Below, one piece after another: positions 11,478 to 20,122 of a stretch of DNA of 64,000 nt (its first letter is position 1; each line of letters opens with the position of its first letter). The stretch comes from Gammaproteobacteria bacterium (lineage in GTDB: Bacteria > Pseudomonadota > Gammaproteobacteria > Steroidobacterales > Steroidobacteraceae), in the NCBI GenBank assembly GCA_004297335.1, contig SCUD01000058.1:23092-87091 (forward strand), written 5' to 3'. Position numbers and translations under genes: made by a program. The notes under the pieces were generated by a model. That model was given only the letters and a program-made list of their open reading frames with translations, ran no database searches and was not told where the DNA came from.

Positions 11478-12691
11478 TGGCAGCCTGGGAATACACGGCC
11501 CTCGACGCGGGCGGACGCGAACGGCGCGGAGTTCTCGAGGGCGATAACGCGCGCCAGGTGCGCCAGCTGCTGCGCGAACAGTCACTGCTGCCGGTCACCG
11601 TCACTGAAGTGGCTGACGCGGCGCCAGCGCGCGGCCTGGGCCTGGCGCCCGGCATGCGGGTCGGTGCCGCGGCTCTGGCCCTGCTGACCCGCCAGCTCGC
11701 GACGCTGGTGCGCTCCGGCGTGCCGCTCGAGGAGGCCCTGCTCGCGGTCTCGCAGCAGAGCGAGAAGGTCCGCGTGCGCAATGTGGTAGCCGGGGTGCGC
11801 TCGCGGGTCATGGAGGGACGGACGCTGGCCGAGGGCTTCGGCGCGTTCCCGCGCGTGTTCCCGGAAATCTACCGCGCGACCGTGGCGGCCGGCGAGCAGT
11901 CGGGCCACCTCGACGCCGTGCTCGAGCGGCTCGCCGACTACACCGAGAATCGCCAGGTCCTGCAGCAGAAAATCACCAATGCGATGGTCTATCCGGTCCT
12001 GCTGACCGTAGTCTGCGCCGGTATCGTCGGCGTCCTGCTCGGCTACGTTGTGCCGGAGGTCGTGCGCGTGTTCGAGGCCGGGCACCAGGAGTTGCCGCTG
12101 CTGACCCGGCTGCTGATCGCGGGCTCGGACTTCCTCCGGGCCTGGTGGTGGCTGCTGGCCGCGGCCGCGGCACTCGCGGCGCTGGGGCTGCACCGCTGGC
12201 TGCGCGCTCCGGCGGCGCGCTACCGCTACGACCAGCTGAAGCTGCGGCTGCCGCTCATTGGACGGGTCACGCGCGGCAACAATGCTGCGCGCTTCGCCCG
12301 CACCTTCGCGATCCTGACCGCGAGCGCCGTGCCGGTGCTGGAGGCATTGCGGATCGCCGGCGAGGTCGTGACCAGCCTGCCGATGCGCCAGGCGGTCCAG
12401 GACGCCGCCGTGCGGGTGCGCGAAGGGGCGCCGATCGCCCGCTCGCTCGGCGCGAGCCGGTTGTTCCCGCCGATGCTCGTGCACCTGATTGCCAGTGGCG
12501 AGACCAGCGGCCAGCTCGAGGAAATGCTGGAGCGGGCGGCCACCAACCAGGAGCGCGAACTCGACGGGCTGGTCAACACCGCGGTCGGGATTCTCGGGCC
12601 GGTCATGATCCTGCTGATGGGCGTCTTCGTGTTCCTGATCGTTGTTGCGTTGCTGCTACCGATCTTCCAGCTCAACCAGCTGGTGCGCTGA
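11477..12691 (+). CDS. gspF: type II secretion system inner-membrane protein GspF
   Basis: GspF is the polytopic platform protein of the type II secretion system. The 404 residues contain two T2SSF domains: the first around LLTRQLATLVRSGVPLEEAL (about 67-190), the second around FARTFAILTASAVPVLEALR (about 272-395). Membrane segments follow each domain, including AMVYPVLLTVVCAGIVGVLLGYVV, AWWWLLAAAAALAALGL and PVMILLMGVFVFLIVVALLLPIF at the C-terminus. The start overlaps the gspE stop in TGATG; the track's GTG one codon earlier is less likely. It is the last gsp gene here; gspG-N are not in this window. Confidence 0.96.
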   Translation: MAAWEYTALDAGGRERRGVLEGDNARQVRQLLREQSLLPVTVTEVADAAPARGLGLAPGMRVGAAALALLTRQLATLVRSGVPLEEALLAVSQQSEKVRVRNVVAGVRSRVMEGRTLAEGFGAFPRVFPEIYRATVAAGEQSGHLDAVLERLADYTENRQVLQQKITNAMVYPVLLTVVCAGIVGVLLGYVVPEVVRVFEAGHQELPLLTRLLIAGSDFLRAWWWLLAAAAALAALGLHRWLRAPAARYRYDQLKLRLPLIGRVTRGNNAARFARTFAILTASAVPVLEALRIAGEVVTSLPMRQAVQDAAVRVREGAPIARSLGASRLFPPMLVHLIASGETSGQLEEMLERAATNQERELDGLVNTAVGILGPVMILLMGVFVFLIVVALLLPIFQLNQLVR

Positions 12692-12702
12692 CCCCCCTTG
12701 CA

Positions 12703-12726
12703 GGCGCGCCCCGCGCGCCTTATAAG
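12703..12726 (+). terminator. candidate terminator after gspF
   Basis: GGCGCGC and GCGCGCC form a 7-bp stem around a CCC loop (12703-12719), followed by TTATAAG. The stem is strong but the T tract is poor, so termination may be partial. It sits between gspF and the small acidic gene. Confidence 0.4.
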
Positions 12727-12755
12727 TCGCCCGCGGTGTCCCATGGACCGGGCCT

Positions 12756-13028
12756 ATGAGCGAAAAGCCCGAAGAAGACTTCGACGAAGATCCGGAGGAA
12801 GGCGAAGACGGCGAGTCAGGGCTCGACGTCGACCAGTTGATGCGCGACCTGGACACGCGCAAGCGGCGCAGTGCGCGGGCCAGCAATGAGCCCGCCTGGC
12901 GCCGGCTGGAACGCGCGCTCGAGGAGCGCCGCACCGCGGGCCTGCTGTCGGATTTCGACGACTACGACGTCGGCGGCCCGGATGACGGCAGGACGCACAA
13001 GTCGCCCGCGCGCCCGCGCCGCCGCTGA
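12756..13028 (+). CDS. small acidic/basic hypothetical protein
   Basis: This 90-residue protein has an extremely acidic N-terminus (EKPEEDFDEDPEEGEDG). A basic central segment DLDTRKRRSARASNEPAWRRLERALEERR follows, then SDFDDYDVGG and a basic tail. The pattern of a basic helix ending in an acidic D-D-Y motif recalls the small PA3496-type proteins of gammaproteobacteria, a weak resemblance only. No signal peptide or membrane segment is visible. It lies 64 nt after gspF on the same strand and converges on dnaE2, 9 nt away. The function is unknown. Confidence 0.6.
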   Translation: MSEKPEEDFDEDPEEGEDGESGLDVDQLMRDLDTRKRRSARASNEPAWRRLERALEERRTAGLLSDFDDYDVGGPDDGRTHKSPARPRRR

Positions 13029-13037
13029 AACCGCCAT

Positions 13038-16013
13038 TCAGTGGAACTCGCGCGTCGCCACCTGCAGCGCGCCGAGCATCGCCGAGCGGTCCTCGAGCCG
13101 CTCGGCGATGACGTGCAGCACCTCGCCCTCGCGCTGCAGCCTTCCGCTGACGCCCAGCAGCCGTGCTTCCCGCAGTGCGCGGCGCTGCCGCTCGGCCACC
13201 TGGCGCCACACCACCAGGTTGACCTGGCCGGTCTCGTCCTCGAGTGTCACGAAGGTCACGCCGCGCGCGCTGCCTGGCTGCTGCCGGGTCAGCACGAGGC
13301 CGCCGGTGCGCAGCCGTGCTCCCGCCGCGAGCCCGGCGACTTCTGCCGCCGTGAGCCAGCCGGACGCGACCAGCCGCGGGCGCAGCAGCGCCAGCGGATG
13401 ACGCCCGAGCGTCAGGCCAAGCGCCTGGTAGTCGGCGACGATGTCCTCGCCCTCGCCGGGCGTACGCAGCAGCGGGATGCCGGCCGGGTCACCGGCAACC
13501 GGCACGAGCGGCAACGGCGCCGTGATGCCATGCGCCTCCCAGGCGGCGCGATGCCGGTGTCCGGCCAGGCCGGCCAGGGCGCCGGCCGCCGCCAGCGCCG
13601 CGAGCTCGCGCCGTCCGAGCCCGGCACGCCGCGCGAGTTCACCCACGTCGCGATACGGGCCGTCCACGCGGGCGGCGACCAGGCGCCCGGCTGCCTCGCG
13701 GGCCAGGTCGCGGACCTGATTGAGTCCAAGGCGCAGCGCGGGACCCTCCTCCACAGGCTCCAGCGTCGCCTCGACCCCGCTCGCGTTGACGTCCACGCCA
13801 TGCACGATCACGCCGTGCCCGCGCGCGTCACGCACCAGCTGGGCCGGCGCGTAGAAACCCATCGGCTGGCTGTTCAGCAGCGCACAGCAGAAGGCCGCCG
13901 GCTCGTGGCACTTGAGCCAGGCGGAGGCATAGACCAGCAGCGCGAAACTCGCGGCATGCGATTCCGGAAAGCCATATTCGCCGAAGCCCTGGATCTGGCG
14001 GAACACCTGCTGCGCGAACGCCGCGGCATAACCGCGCGCGCGCATGCCCGTGATGAGCCGCTGCTCGAAGGACTCCAGCGACCCGTGGCGCCGCCAGGCG
14101 GCCATCGCCCGGCGCAGCTGGTCCGCCTCGCCGGGCGTGAAGCCGGCCGCGACGATCGCGAGCTGCATGACCTGCTCCTGGAAGATCGGCACGCCGAGCG
14201 TGCGCTCGAGCACGCCGCGCACCGCCGGGCCGGGATAGTCCACCGGCTCGAGGCCGGCCCGGCGCCGCAGGTAGGGATGTACCATCTGGCCCTGGATCGG
14301 ACCGGGCCGCACGATCGCGACCTCGATCACGAGGTCGTAGTAGCAGCGCGGCCGCAGCCGCGGCAGCATCGCCATCTGCGCGCGTGATTCGATCTGGAAC
14401 ACGCCGACCGTGTCGGCGCGGCTGATCATCGCGTAGACCGCCGGATCCTCGGCGGGGATGTCGGTGAGCCGGAATTCGCGGCCGCGCCGCCGCGCTACCA
14501 GCGCGAGCGCGCGGCGCAGTGCCGCCAGCATGCCGAGCCCCAGCACATCCACCTTCAGCAGTCCGAGCTCGTCGAGGTCGTCCTTGTCTCACTGGATCAC
14601 GGTGCGGGCCGGCATCGCCGCGTTCTCGACCGGCACGAGTTCCGCGAGCGGGCCGCGCGCGATCACGAAGCCGCCCGGATGCTGCGACAGGTGTCGCGGG
14701 AAGCCGATCAGCTCGCCGACCAGCGCCTCGGCATGCGCCGGCAGCGGCCGTGTCGGGTCGAGGCCGAGCGCCCGGCAGACGTCGCGCCGCGCACTCTTCG
14801 GGCGGTAGCGGGTCACCACTGCGGTCAGCGCCGCGCGCTCGCGCCCGTAGCGCTCGTAGAGGTACTGGATGACTTCCTCGCGCCGCTCGTGCTCGAAGTC
14901 GACGTCGATGTCCGGTGGCTCGTTGCGCTCGCGGGAGATGAAGCGCTCGAACAGCATGTTCATCCGCGCCGGGTCGACCGCGGTGATGCCGAGCGCGTAG
15001 CAGACCGCCGAATTGGCCGCGGAGCCGCGGCCCTGGCACAGGATGCCGCGCCCGCGGGCAAAGCGGACCAGGTCGTGCACGGTCAGGAAATAATGCTCGT
15101 AGCCGAGCTCGGCGATCAGCGCGAGCTCGCGGTCGAGCAGCTCGCGCACGGCCGGTGGCGTGCCACCGGACCAGCGCCAGCGCTCGCCCTGCGCAACCAG
15201 CCGCCGCAGCCGGGTACCCGGTGTCATGCCGGGCGGCACGGTATCCAGCGGAAATTCGTAGCGGAGCTCGTCGAGCGCGAAGCGGCAGCGCGCGGCGATC
15301 TCGAGCGTGGCTTCGCGCAATTCCCGAGGATAGAGCGCACTGAGGCGCGCCAGCGTGCGCAGCGAGCGCTCGCCGTTCGGAAACAGGGCGTGCCCGGCCT
15401 GCGCCACCGTCGTACCGAGGCGAATCGCGGTCAGCGTGTCCTGCAGCGCACGCCGGCGCCGCAGGTGCAGGTGCACGTCGCCACTCGCAACTGGCGGGAT
15501 GTCGAGCTGCCCGGCCAGCGCCAGCAGCGCGGCCAGCCGGGCGTGGTCCGCACCGGTAGCCGCCAGCTCGACGGCGAGCCACAGGCGCCCCGGGAAGCGC
15601 TCGCGCAGCCAGGCGCCCTCGCCCGCCTGCGGCTCCACGCCGGGCAGCCACAGCAGCAGGCAGTCCTCGAGCCCGGCCGCGAGATCGGCCCGCGTGAGCC
15701 GGTAGCGCCCCTTCGGCGCCGCGCGGCGGGCCTGCGTGATCAGCCGTGCGAGTGCGCCGTAGCCGCGCCGGCTCGTCGCCAGGCAGACCAGCCGCAGGCC
15801 GTCGTCGAAGGTGAGCTCGCTGCCGACCAGCAGCGTGAAACCGCGCTCGCGGGCGGCGACATGGGCCCGCACGATCCCGGCCAGCGAGCATTCGTCGGTC
15901 AGCGCGAGCGCGGCGTAGCCGAGCTGCTGCGCCCGGATGACGAGTTCCTCCGGATTCGAGGCCCCGCGCAGGAACGTGAAGTTGCTGAGGCAGTGCAGCT
16001 CGGCGTAGGACAT
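13038..16013 (-). pseudogene. dnaE2: error-prone DNA polymerase DnaE2 (ImuC) with an internal TGA
   Basis: DnaE2 is the C-family polymerase of the ImuA-ImuB-DnaE2 SOS mutagenesis complex. From the ATG at 16013 ([19 protein letters not shown]) to the stop at 13038 one frame of 992 codons covers the whole family. It includes the PHP domain, the polymerase core with [15 protein letters not shown] and [28 protein letters not shown], finger/thumb regions, and a C-terminal OB fold with [17 protein letters not shown]. Codon 475 (14591-14589) is TGA where the family has Trp in [18 protein letters not shown]. The track therefore splits the gene into two ORFs. Everything else is intact, so this is either a recent nonsense mutation or a base-calling error. 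It overlaps the imuB stop (ATGA). Confidence 0.9.
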
Positions 16014-17359
16014 CAGCCGAACACGCCGTGCAGGAACCAGTCCTGTCCCGGCGGACGCTCGCGGAAAACCCACAGCCGCGCTCCATCCCGTGCCAGCGCG
16101 ACGTAGTAGTCACGGCGCACGTCGTGCCCATCCCACCAGCCGCTCTCGATACGCTCGGGTCCCGCGACGAGCCGGATCTCCGGCTGCGCGAGCCGCTGCG
16201 GCACCGTGAGCATCCACAGCGGGCGCGGCGGATGCGCCGCGGGCCGGCTCCCGGCCGGTGGCGCACCGGCACCGGGTTCCGCGACCCGCCATGCCCGTTC
16301 CGGGCGATGGTCCGGCACCGGGCGGACGCCGAACACCGCGGCCTGACCGAGTCGCGCCCGCAGCCGCTCCAGCAGCTGCACCGGCGCCTCCGGATCCGCA
16401 CTGGCGCCCTGGTCGAACAGGCCAGCGCTGCGCCACTGCAGCGGCAACGGCACGCCGCTGCGCATGCGCAGGGCCGTGACCGGCGCGGGCAGCCGTTCCC
16501 GCGCGAGCCGCTCACGGAGCAATTCCCCGAGGTATTGCCCGTCGCCGGCCGGCCGGCCGAGGCCCAGCCGGATCCGGGACGGTGGCCGTTCCCGGTGCAG
16601 CAGGTCGAGGCGCAGTCCATCGATACCGCTCGCGCGGACCTGCAGGAATGCCCCGAGGCGCGCCAGCAGCCGGGTGATGCCCGGTACGAGTCCGGCCACC
16701 GCCACCGCGGGCGCCGGCAACTCGATCTCCGCAAGAAAACGCTCAGGCGCTGCGTAATGGCGGCGTGGCTGCGGGCAGCGACTGAAGCCTTCATCCAGTT
16801 CCCGAAGCAGGGCCGGCCCGAGGCGGCGCGCCAGGCCTTCGCGGGGCAGGCGCGCGAGTTCCGCGAGGTTGCGGATACCGAAGCGGGCCAGCGTAGCCAG
16901 GGCCGCCTCCGGCCAGCCCAGGCAGGAGAGCGGCAACCGCTTCGCGAGGCCTGGCAGCGCATCAGCGCGCAGGACGACGATCCCGAGCCCCGCCCGGGCG
17001 AGCCACAGGGCGCCACGCGGGCTCGGGGCAATGGCCACGCTGGCCTCATAGCCACCCGCGCGCAGGCCGGCCAGGGCGCGCTGCCGCAGCGCCGCGGCAC
17101 CACCGAACAGCCGCAGGCTGCCACGCACCTCACCGAGCAGCGCCGCAGGTGGCTCCAGGCTGACGCGCGGGGTGAAACGCAGTGCCCAGCAGGCCAGCGC
17201 GTCCAGCCGGATGGTCTCCACGGACTGCAGCTGCACGGCCAGCCACAGCTCGCGCACCCCGCCAGCTGCGACCGGGCCGGGAGCGCGGGCGACCGGCCGC
17301 AGCACCTGCCGGGATGCCACCGTTGCCGGCATCGCCGTCGCCGGGCGCGCTTCGGACAT
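16013..17359 (-). CDS. imuB: ImuB, inactive Y-family polymerase-like mutagenesis protein
   Basis: ImuB is a DinB-like protein without polymerase activity that bridges DnaE2 to the sliding clamp. The 448 residues begin with a short Ala/Pro linker and [20 protein letters not shown]-family landmarks follow: [59 protein letters not shown] (the helix-hairpin-helix) and a little-finger-like domain with [19 protein letters not shown]. The catalytic acidic residues of active Y polymerases are not evident. The C-terminus ends with the family-typical [18 protein letters not shown]. The start lies 9 nt after the imuA stop; the stop overlaps the dnaE2 start. Confidence 0.93.
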   Translation of the reverse strand: MSEARPATAMPATVASRQVLRPVARAPGPVAAGGVRELWLAVQLQSVETIRLDALACWALRFTPRVSLEPPAALLGEVRGSLRLFGGAAALRQRALAGLRAGGYEASVAIAPSPRGALWLARAGLGIVVLRADALPGLAKRLPLSCLGWPEAALATLARFGIRNLAELARLPREGLARRLGPALLRELDEGFSRCPQPRRHYAAPERFLAEIELPAPAVAVAGLVPGITRLLARLGAFLQVRASGIDGLRLDLLHRERPPSRIRLGLGRPAGDGQYLGELLRERLARERLPAPVTALRMRSGVPLPLQWRSAGLFDQGASADPEAPVQLLERLRARLGQAAVFGVRPVPDHRPERAWRVAEPGAGAPPAGSRPAAHPPRPLWMLTVPQRLAQPEIRLVAGPERIESGWWDGHDVRRDYYVALARDGARLWVFRERPPGQDWFLHGVFG

Positions 17360-17368
17360 CTCTGTGCC

Positions 17369-17992
17369 TCAGCGGATCAACAGGCCGGCAATGCGCGCGG
17401 GCATGCCGCCGCGGCTTTTCAGGATCTCGACATCCAGGCTGCCATCGCGGGCCGCCAGCGCGAGCCGCAGCGCGGCCGGCGAGGATTCGTTGCGGCGCTG
17501 CCCGGGACGGAACAGCAGGCCGAGGCTCTGCCCCTCGGCAGCCGCCAGCTTCAGGCGCCGCAGTGCCGTATCGCTGATGGCATCCACCCAGCCGAGTACG
17601 GCCGCACAGGCGCTGGAACGCAGGGCCTGCTCCATCGCCCAGGGCAGCTCCACACCCGCCCGCGGCCGCACCACCAGCATCCGCCCGGGATCGAGCCCGA
17701 CCCCGGCCAGCGCCGGCGCATAGGGCAGATACGGGGGATCCAGCCACGCGATCCAGCGCGGCGCTTCCGGCCGGGCAGCGGACAGCTCTCGCAGCAGTGG
17801 CACCAGCAGTTCGAGCTCGCCGATGCCCGCGGCCGGCAGCAGCAGCTCCACGAGGGTGTCGAGCGGCCAGCCTCCGCCGGGCAGCCGCTCGTCGAGACGA
17901 CGGAATCCGGTAGGCACAGTGGCCGACGCCGCAGCATCCGCCCCGCGCCACAGCCCCGGGTGCGCCAGCAGCGACTCGAGCGGATCGCTCAC
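17369..17992 (-). CDS. imuA: ImuA, SOS mutagenesis RecA-like protein
   Basis: ImuA is the small RecA/SulA-like partner of the ImuB-DnaE2 mutasome. The 207-residue protein shows [24 protein letters not shown] near residues 28-51 and [11 protein letters not shown], followed by [26 protein letters not shown]. The C-terminus ends in [14 protein letters not shown]-like sequence ([13 protein letters not shown]). The P-loop of true RecA is degenerate, as usual in this family. A GTG start overlaps the lexA stop (GTGA), so imuA is translationally coupled to its own repressor and controlled by the SOS boxes upstream of lexA. Confidence 0.92.
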   Translation of the reverse strand: MSDPLESLLAHPGLWRGADAAASATVPTGFRRLDERLPGGGWPLDTLVELLLPAAGIGELELLVPLLRELSAARPEAPRWIAWLDPPYLPYAPALAGVGLDPGRMLVVRPRAGVELPWAMEQALRSSACAAVLGWVDAISDTALRRLKLAAAEGQSLGLLFRPGQRRNESSPAALRLALAARDGSLDVEILKSRGGMPARIAGLLIR

Positions 17993-18612
17993 TGCATCGT
18001 TTCCGACCGGCCGCGCCGCAGCACGCCGACCACCACTCCCTCGATGACCAGCGACTGCTCGCGCAGGTCCACGCGGATCGGCGCAAACTCGGAATTCTCC
18101 GGCAGCAGCCAGACCACCGGGCCTTCCTGGCGATAGCGCTTGACCGTCACCTCGTTCTCGAGGCGCGCGACGATGATCTGCCGGTTGCGGACTTCCGGCG
18201 TGCGGTGGACCGCGACGAGATCACCATCGAGGATCCCGGCATCGCGCATGCTCATGCCGCTGACCCGCAGCAGGTAATGCGCCGCCGGCGTGAACAGCCG
18301 CGGATCGAGCTGGAACCGGCCCTCGATGTGTTCCTCGGCCAGGATCGGCCGGCCGGCTGCCACGCGGCCGATCAACGGCAGGCCAAGTTGCTCGCGCAGC
18401 ACGTCCTTCAGCACGATGCCGCGCGAAGTGCCGGCGATCAGCTCGATGGCCCCCTTGCGCTGCAGCGCGCGCAGATGCTCCTCCGCGGCATTGGCGGAGC
18501 GGAAACCCAGGGCCCGGGCGATTTCTGCACGCGTGGGCGGCAGGCCGTTATCAGCGATGGATTCCCGGATGAAGACGAGAATCTGCTGCTGGCGGGGGGT
18601 GAGATCATACAT
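17989..18612 (-). CDS. lexA: SOS repressor LexA
   Basis: LexA represses SOS genes and cleaves itself when RecA filaments form. The length, 207 residues, is standard. The winged-helix domain contains [25 protein letters not shown] (about 26-50). The cleavage bond is Ala86-Gly87 in RVAAGRP. The catalytic dyad is Ser121 in SGMSMRD and Lys158 in VTVKRY. The ATG at 18612 is preceded by AGGTG. It heads lexA-imuA-imuB-dnaE2, so the repressor and the mutasome share one transcript and one operator region. Confidence 0.98.
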   Translation of the reverse strand: MYDLTPRQQQILVFIRESIADNGLPPTRAEIARALGFRSANAAEEHLRALQRKGAIELIAGTSRGIVLKDVLREQLGLPLIGRVAAGRPILAEEHIEGRFQLDPRLFTPAAHYLLRVSGMSMRDAGILDGDLVAVHRTPEVRNRQIIVARLENEVTVKRYRQEGPVVWLLPENSEFAPIRVDLREQSLVIEGVVVGVLRRGRSETMQ

Positions 18613-18619
18613 GGGGCAC

Positions 18620-18635
18620 CTGTATGGAAAATCAG
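18620..18635. promoter_or_regulatory. degenerate second SOS box
   Basis: CTGTATGGAAAATCAG matches CTGT-N8-ACAG except for one base in the right half (TCAG). It lies exactly 20 bp from box 1, about two helical turns, close to the two-box spacing known at E. coli lexA, and just upstream of the lexA ribosome site. Cooperative LexA binding is an inference. Confidence 0.5.
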
Positions 18636-18639
18636 GAGG

Positions 18640-18655
18640 CTGTGATTATATACAG
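18640..18655. promoter_or_regulatory. SOS (LexA) box 1 over the lexA -10 element
   Basis: CTGTGATTATATACAG is a perfect CTGT-N8-ACAG LexA operator with an A/T core. On the minus strand it contains TATAAT (18650-18645), the likely lexA -10, with TTGCCG (18672-18667) 16 nt upstream as a -35. LexA bound here would block polymerase directly. Confidence 0.88.
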
Positions 18656-18773
18656 TTTCCATCACCCGGCAAGTCCTTCCCGCAGCCTCCCCCATTACGT
18701 TAATATTGCTTCTGAGCATTCCTGCCCACGCGGGCGTTTTTCGTTTTGTGCAACTCTGATGGAGAACAATCTC

Positions 18774-19085
18774 ATGACCAAGATCCTGAAAGTGGGCATC
18801 GCTGCCGCCGTCATCGCCCTGGGCGCTGGCTGCACTGATCTCAAGCCCCTGCAGGCGGAAGTCGATTCGCTGAAGTCGCAGGTTTCCCGGCTGTCCGGCG
18901 ACCTCGGCAGCGTGAAGTCCACGGCCGACGACGCCAGCCGCGCCGCCGCCTCCGCCCAGCAGGCTGCCACCTCGGCGCAGAACACGGCCAACCAGGCCCT
19001 GTCCGCGGCCCAGGCTGCGCAGACCTGCTGCACCGAGAACCGTGAGCGCATGGATCGCATGTTCGAAAAGTCGATGTCGAAGTAA
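18774..19085 (+). CDS. lpp: OprI/Lpp-like alanine-zipper murein lipoprotein
   Basis: This small outer-membrane lipoprotein of 103 residues is probably linked to peptidoglycan. The N-terminal signal MTKILKVGIAAAVIALGAGC ends in a lipobox-like LGAGC. A coiled segment, LQAEVDSLKSQVSRLSGDL, leads into an alanine-zipper repeat (SRAAASAQQAATSAQNTANQALSAAQAAQ). It ends in RMFEKSMSK, with a C-terminal Lys like the one that joins Lpp and OprI to the cell wall. Unusual for the family is a Cys pair (QTCCTEN) before the tail. The tracked ORF starts 150 nt too early; GGAG at 18761 supports the ATG at 18774. A strong terminator follows and an L,D-transpeptidase gene faces it. Confidence 0.88.
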   Translation: MTKILKVGIAAAVIALGAGCTDLKPLQAEVDSLKSQVSRLSGDLGSVKSTADDASRAAASAQQAATSAQNTANQALSAAQAAQTCCTENRERMDRMFEKSMSK

Positions 19086-19110
19086 TCGACCGTCACTGGT
19101 CCGATACGAA

Positions 19111-19140
19111 GGCCCCGCGGCACTGCCGCGGGGCCTTTTT
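19111..19140 (+). terminator. rho-independent terminator of the lipoprotein gene
   Basis: GGCCCCGCGGC and GCCGCGGGGCC form a perfect 11-bp stem with an ACT loop (19111-19135), followed by TTTTT. It lies 25 nt after the lipoprotein stop. In the reverse direction only two T residues follow, so it is mainly a plus-strand terminator. Confidence 0.92.
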
Positions 19141-19149
19141 CATGGCCCG

Positions 19150-20091
19150 TCAGTCCGGCGTGACCAGCGAGACAGCCTCCGGCAGGCCCCGCGCCTCGCT
19201 CCAGATCCGTTCGGCGCGCGGCCAGTCGATCGCCCGCGGTGCGGCACGCGTCGCCTCGACGATGAGCCGGCTCAGGTCCGTCAGCGTCGGCAGATCGACC
19301 GCATCCTCCTGCAGCGGCGGATGCACCTCGATGAGCAGCTGGCCCTCATGCCAGCCCCACTTGTAGGGCTGGTTCACGATCCGTACCGGCGTGTTGACGG
19401 CCGTCATGCCGAACAGCCGCTCGATGTCCTCCGGATAGAGGCGCATGCAGCCATGCGTGACCTGCATGCCGACGCCAGCCGGACGGTTCGTGCCGTGGAT
19501 CAGGTACGAACCCCCGGGAATGCCGAGGCGCAGTGCATGCTGCCCGAGCGGATTGTCCGGACCCGCGGGCACCACGGCCGGCAGGATGTCACCACGCCGC
19601 GCATGCTCGAGCCGCACGGACTGTGGCGGTGTCCAGGTCGGGTCCTTCACCTTCTGGACGATGCGCGTAACGCCGAGTGGCGTCTTCCAGTCCATCTTGC
19701 CGATACTGACCGGGAAGGCCCATACGACCGGCGTCTCCCCGGGTGCCGGCACCGGAAAGTAGTACAGCCGGTGTTCCGGCAGGTTGATCACGATCCCTTC
19801 GCGCGGCGCGACCGGCAGCAAGCGCTGGCGGGGCAGGACGATCGGCGTGCCGGCGCCCGGCAGCCAGGTGTCGACGCCTGGATTGGCGTTGATGATCTCC
19901 TCGTGGCCGAGTCCGTGCCGCCGCGCGATATCGGGCAGCGTATCCGTCGCGTGCGCCGCGGTCGTCAGTGGCACGCCGATCAGGTCGCTGCCCGGCGGTG
20001 GCAGTGCGAAACTCTCCGCCGCCACCGGTGGTACAACCACCAGCAACAGGATCAGCAACAGTCCGGTCTGGTGCACGGAACTCACTGTCAA
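19150..20091 (-). CDS. L,D-transpeptidase, YkuD family with LysM-like domain
   Basis: This periplasmic enzyme forms or transfers L,D peptide bonds in peptidoglycan, or links lipoproteins to it. The 313 residues start with a hydrophobic signal (LLLILLLVVVPPVAA). A LysM-like region follows (DTLPDIARRHGLGHEEIINANPGVDTWLP, about 50-80), then the YkuD catalytic domain. That domain has PGETPVVWAFPVSIGKMDWKTPLG, GSYLIHGTN and the active-site THGCMRLYPED at about 215-225, with the Cys and His in place. The ErfK/YbiS group that anchors Lpp has this layout. The TTG start at 20091 lacks a clear ribosome site; GTG at 20085 or 20076 is possible. It converges on the OprI-like gene, an apt partner. Confidence 0.92.
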   Translation of the reverse strand: MTVSSVHQTGLLLILLLVVVPPVAAESFALPPPGSDLIGVPLTTAAHATDTLPDIARRHGLGHEEIINANPGVDTWLPGAGTPIVLPRQRLLPVAPREGIVINLPEHRLYYFPVPAPGETPVVWAFPVSIGKMDWKTPLGVTRIVQKVKDPTWTPPQSVRLEHARRGDILPAVVPAGPDNPLGQHALRLGIPGGSYLIHGTNRPAGVGMQVTHGCMRLYPEDIERLFGMTAVNTPVRIVNQPYKWGWHEGQLLIEVHPPLQEDAVDLPTLTDLSRLIVEATRAAPRAIDWPRAERIWSEARGLPEAVSLVTPD

Positions 20092-20122
20092 TCGGACCCC
20101 GGCCCGGGTCGAAAGTTGCGGG

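Noticed and set aside
13828-17133. 1101-codon minus-strand ORF overlapping imuB and dnaE2
   Set aside because: It is another frame of the same strand; imuB and dnaE2 frames carry all the conserved motifs. It is not a fusion or frameshift product.
18722-18743. GCCC-ACGC-GGGC followed by GTTTTT upstream of the lipoprotein gene
   Set aside because: A 4-bp stem is too short to call a terminator or attenuator.
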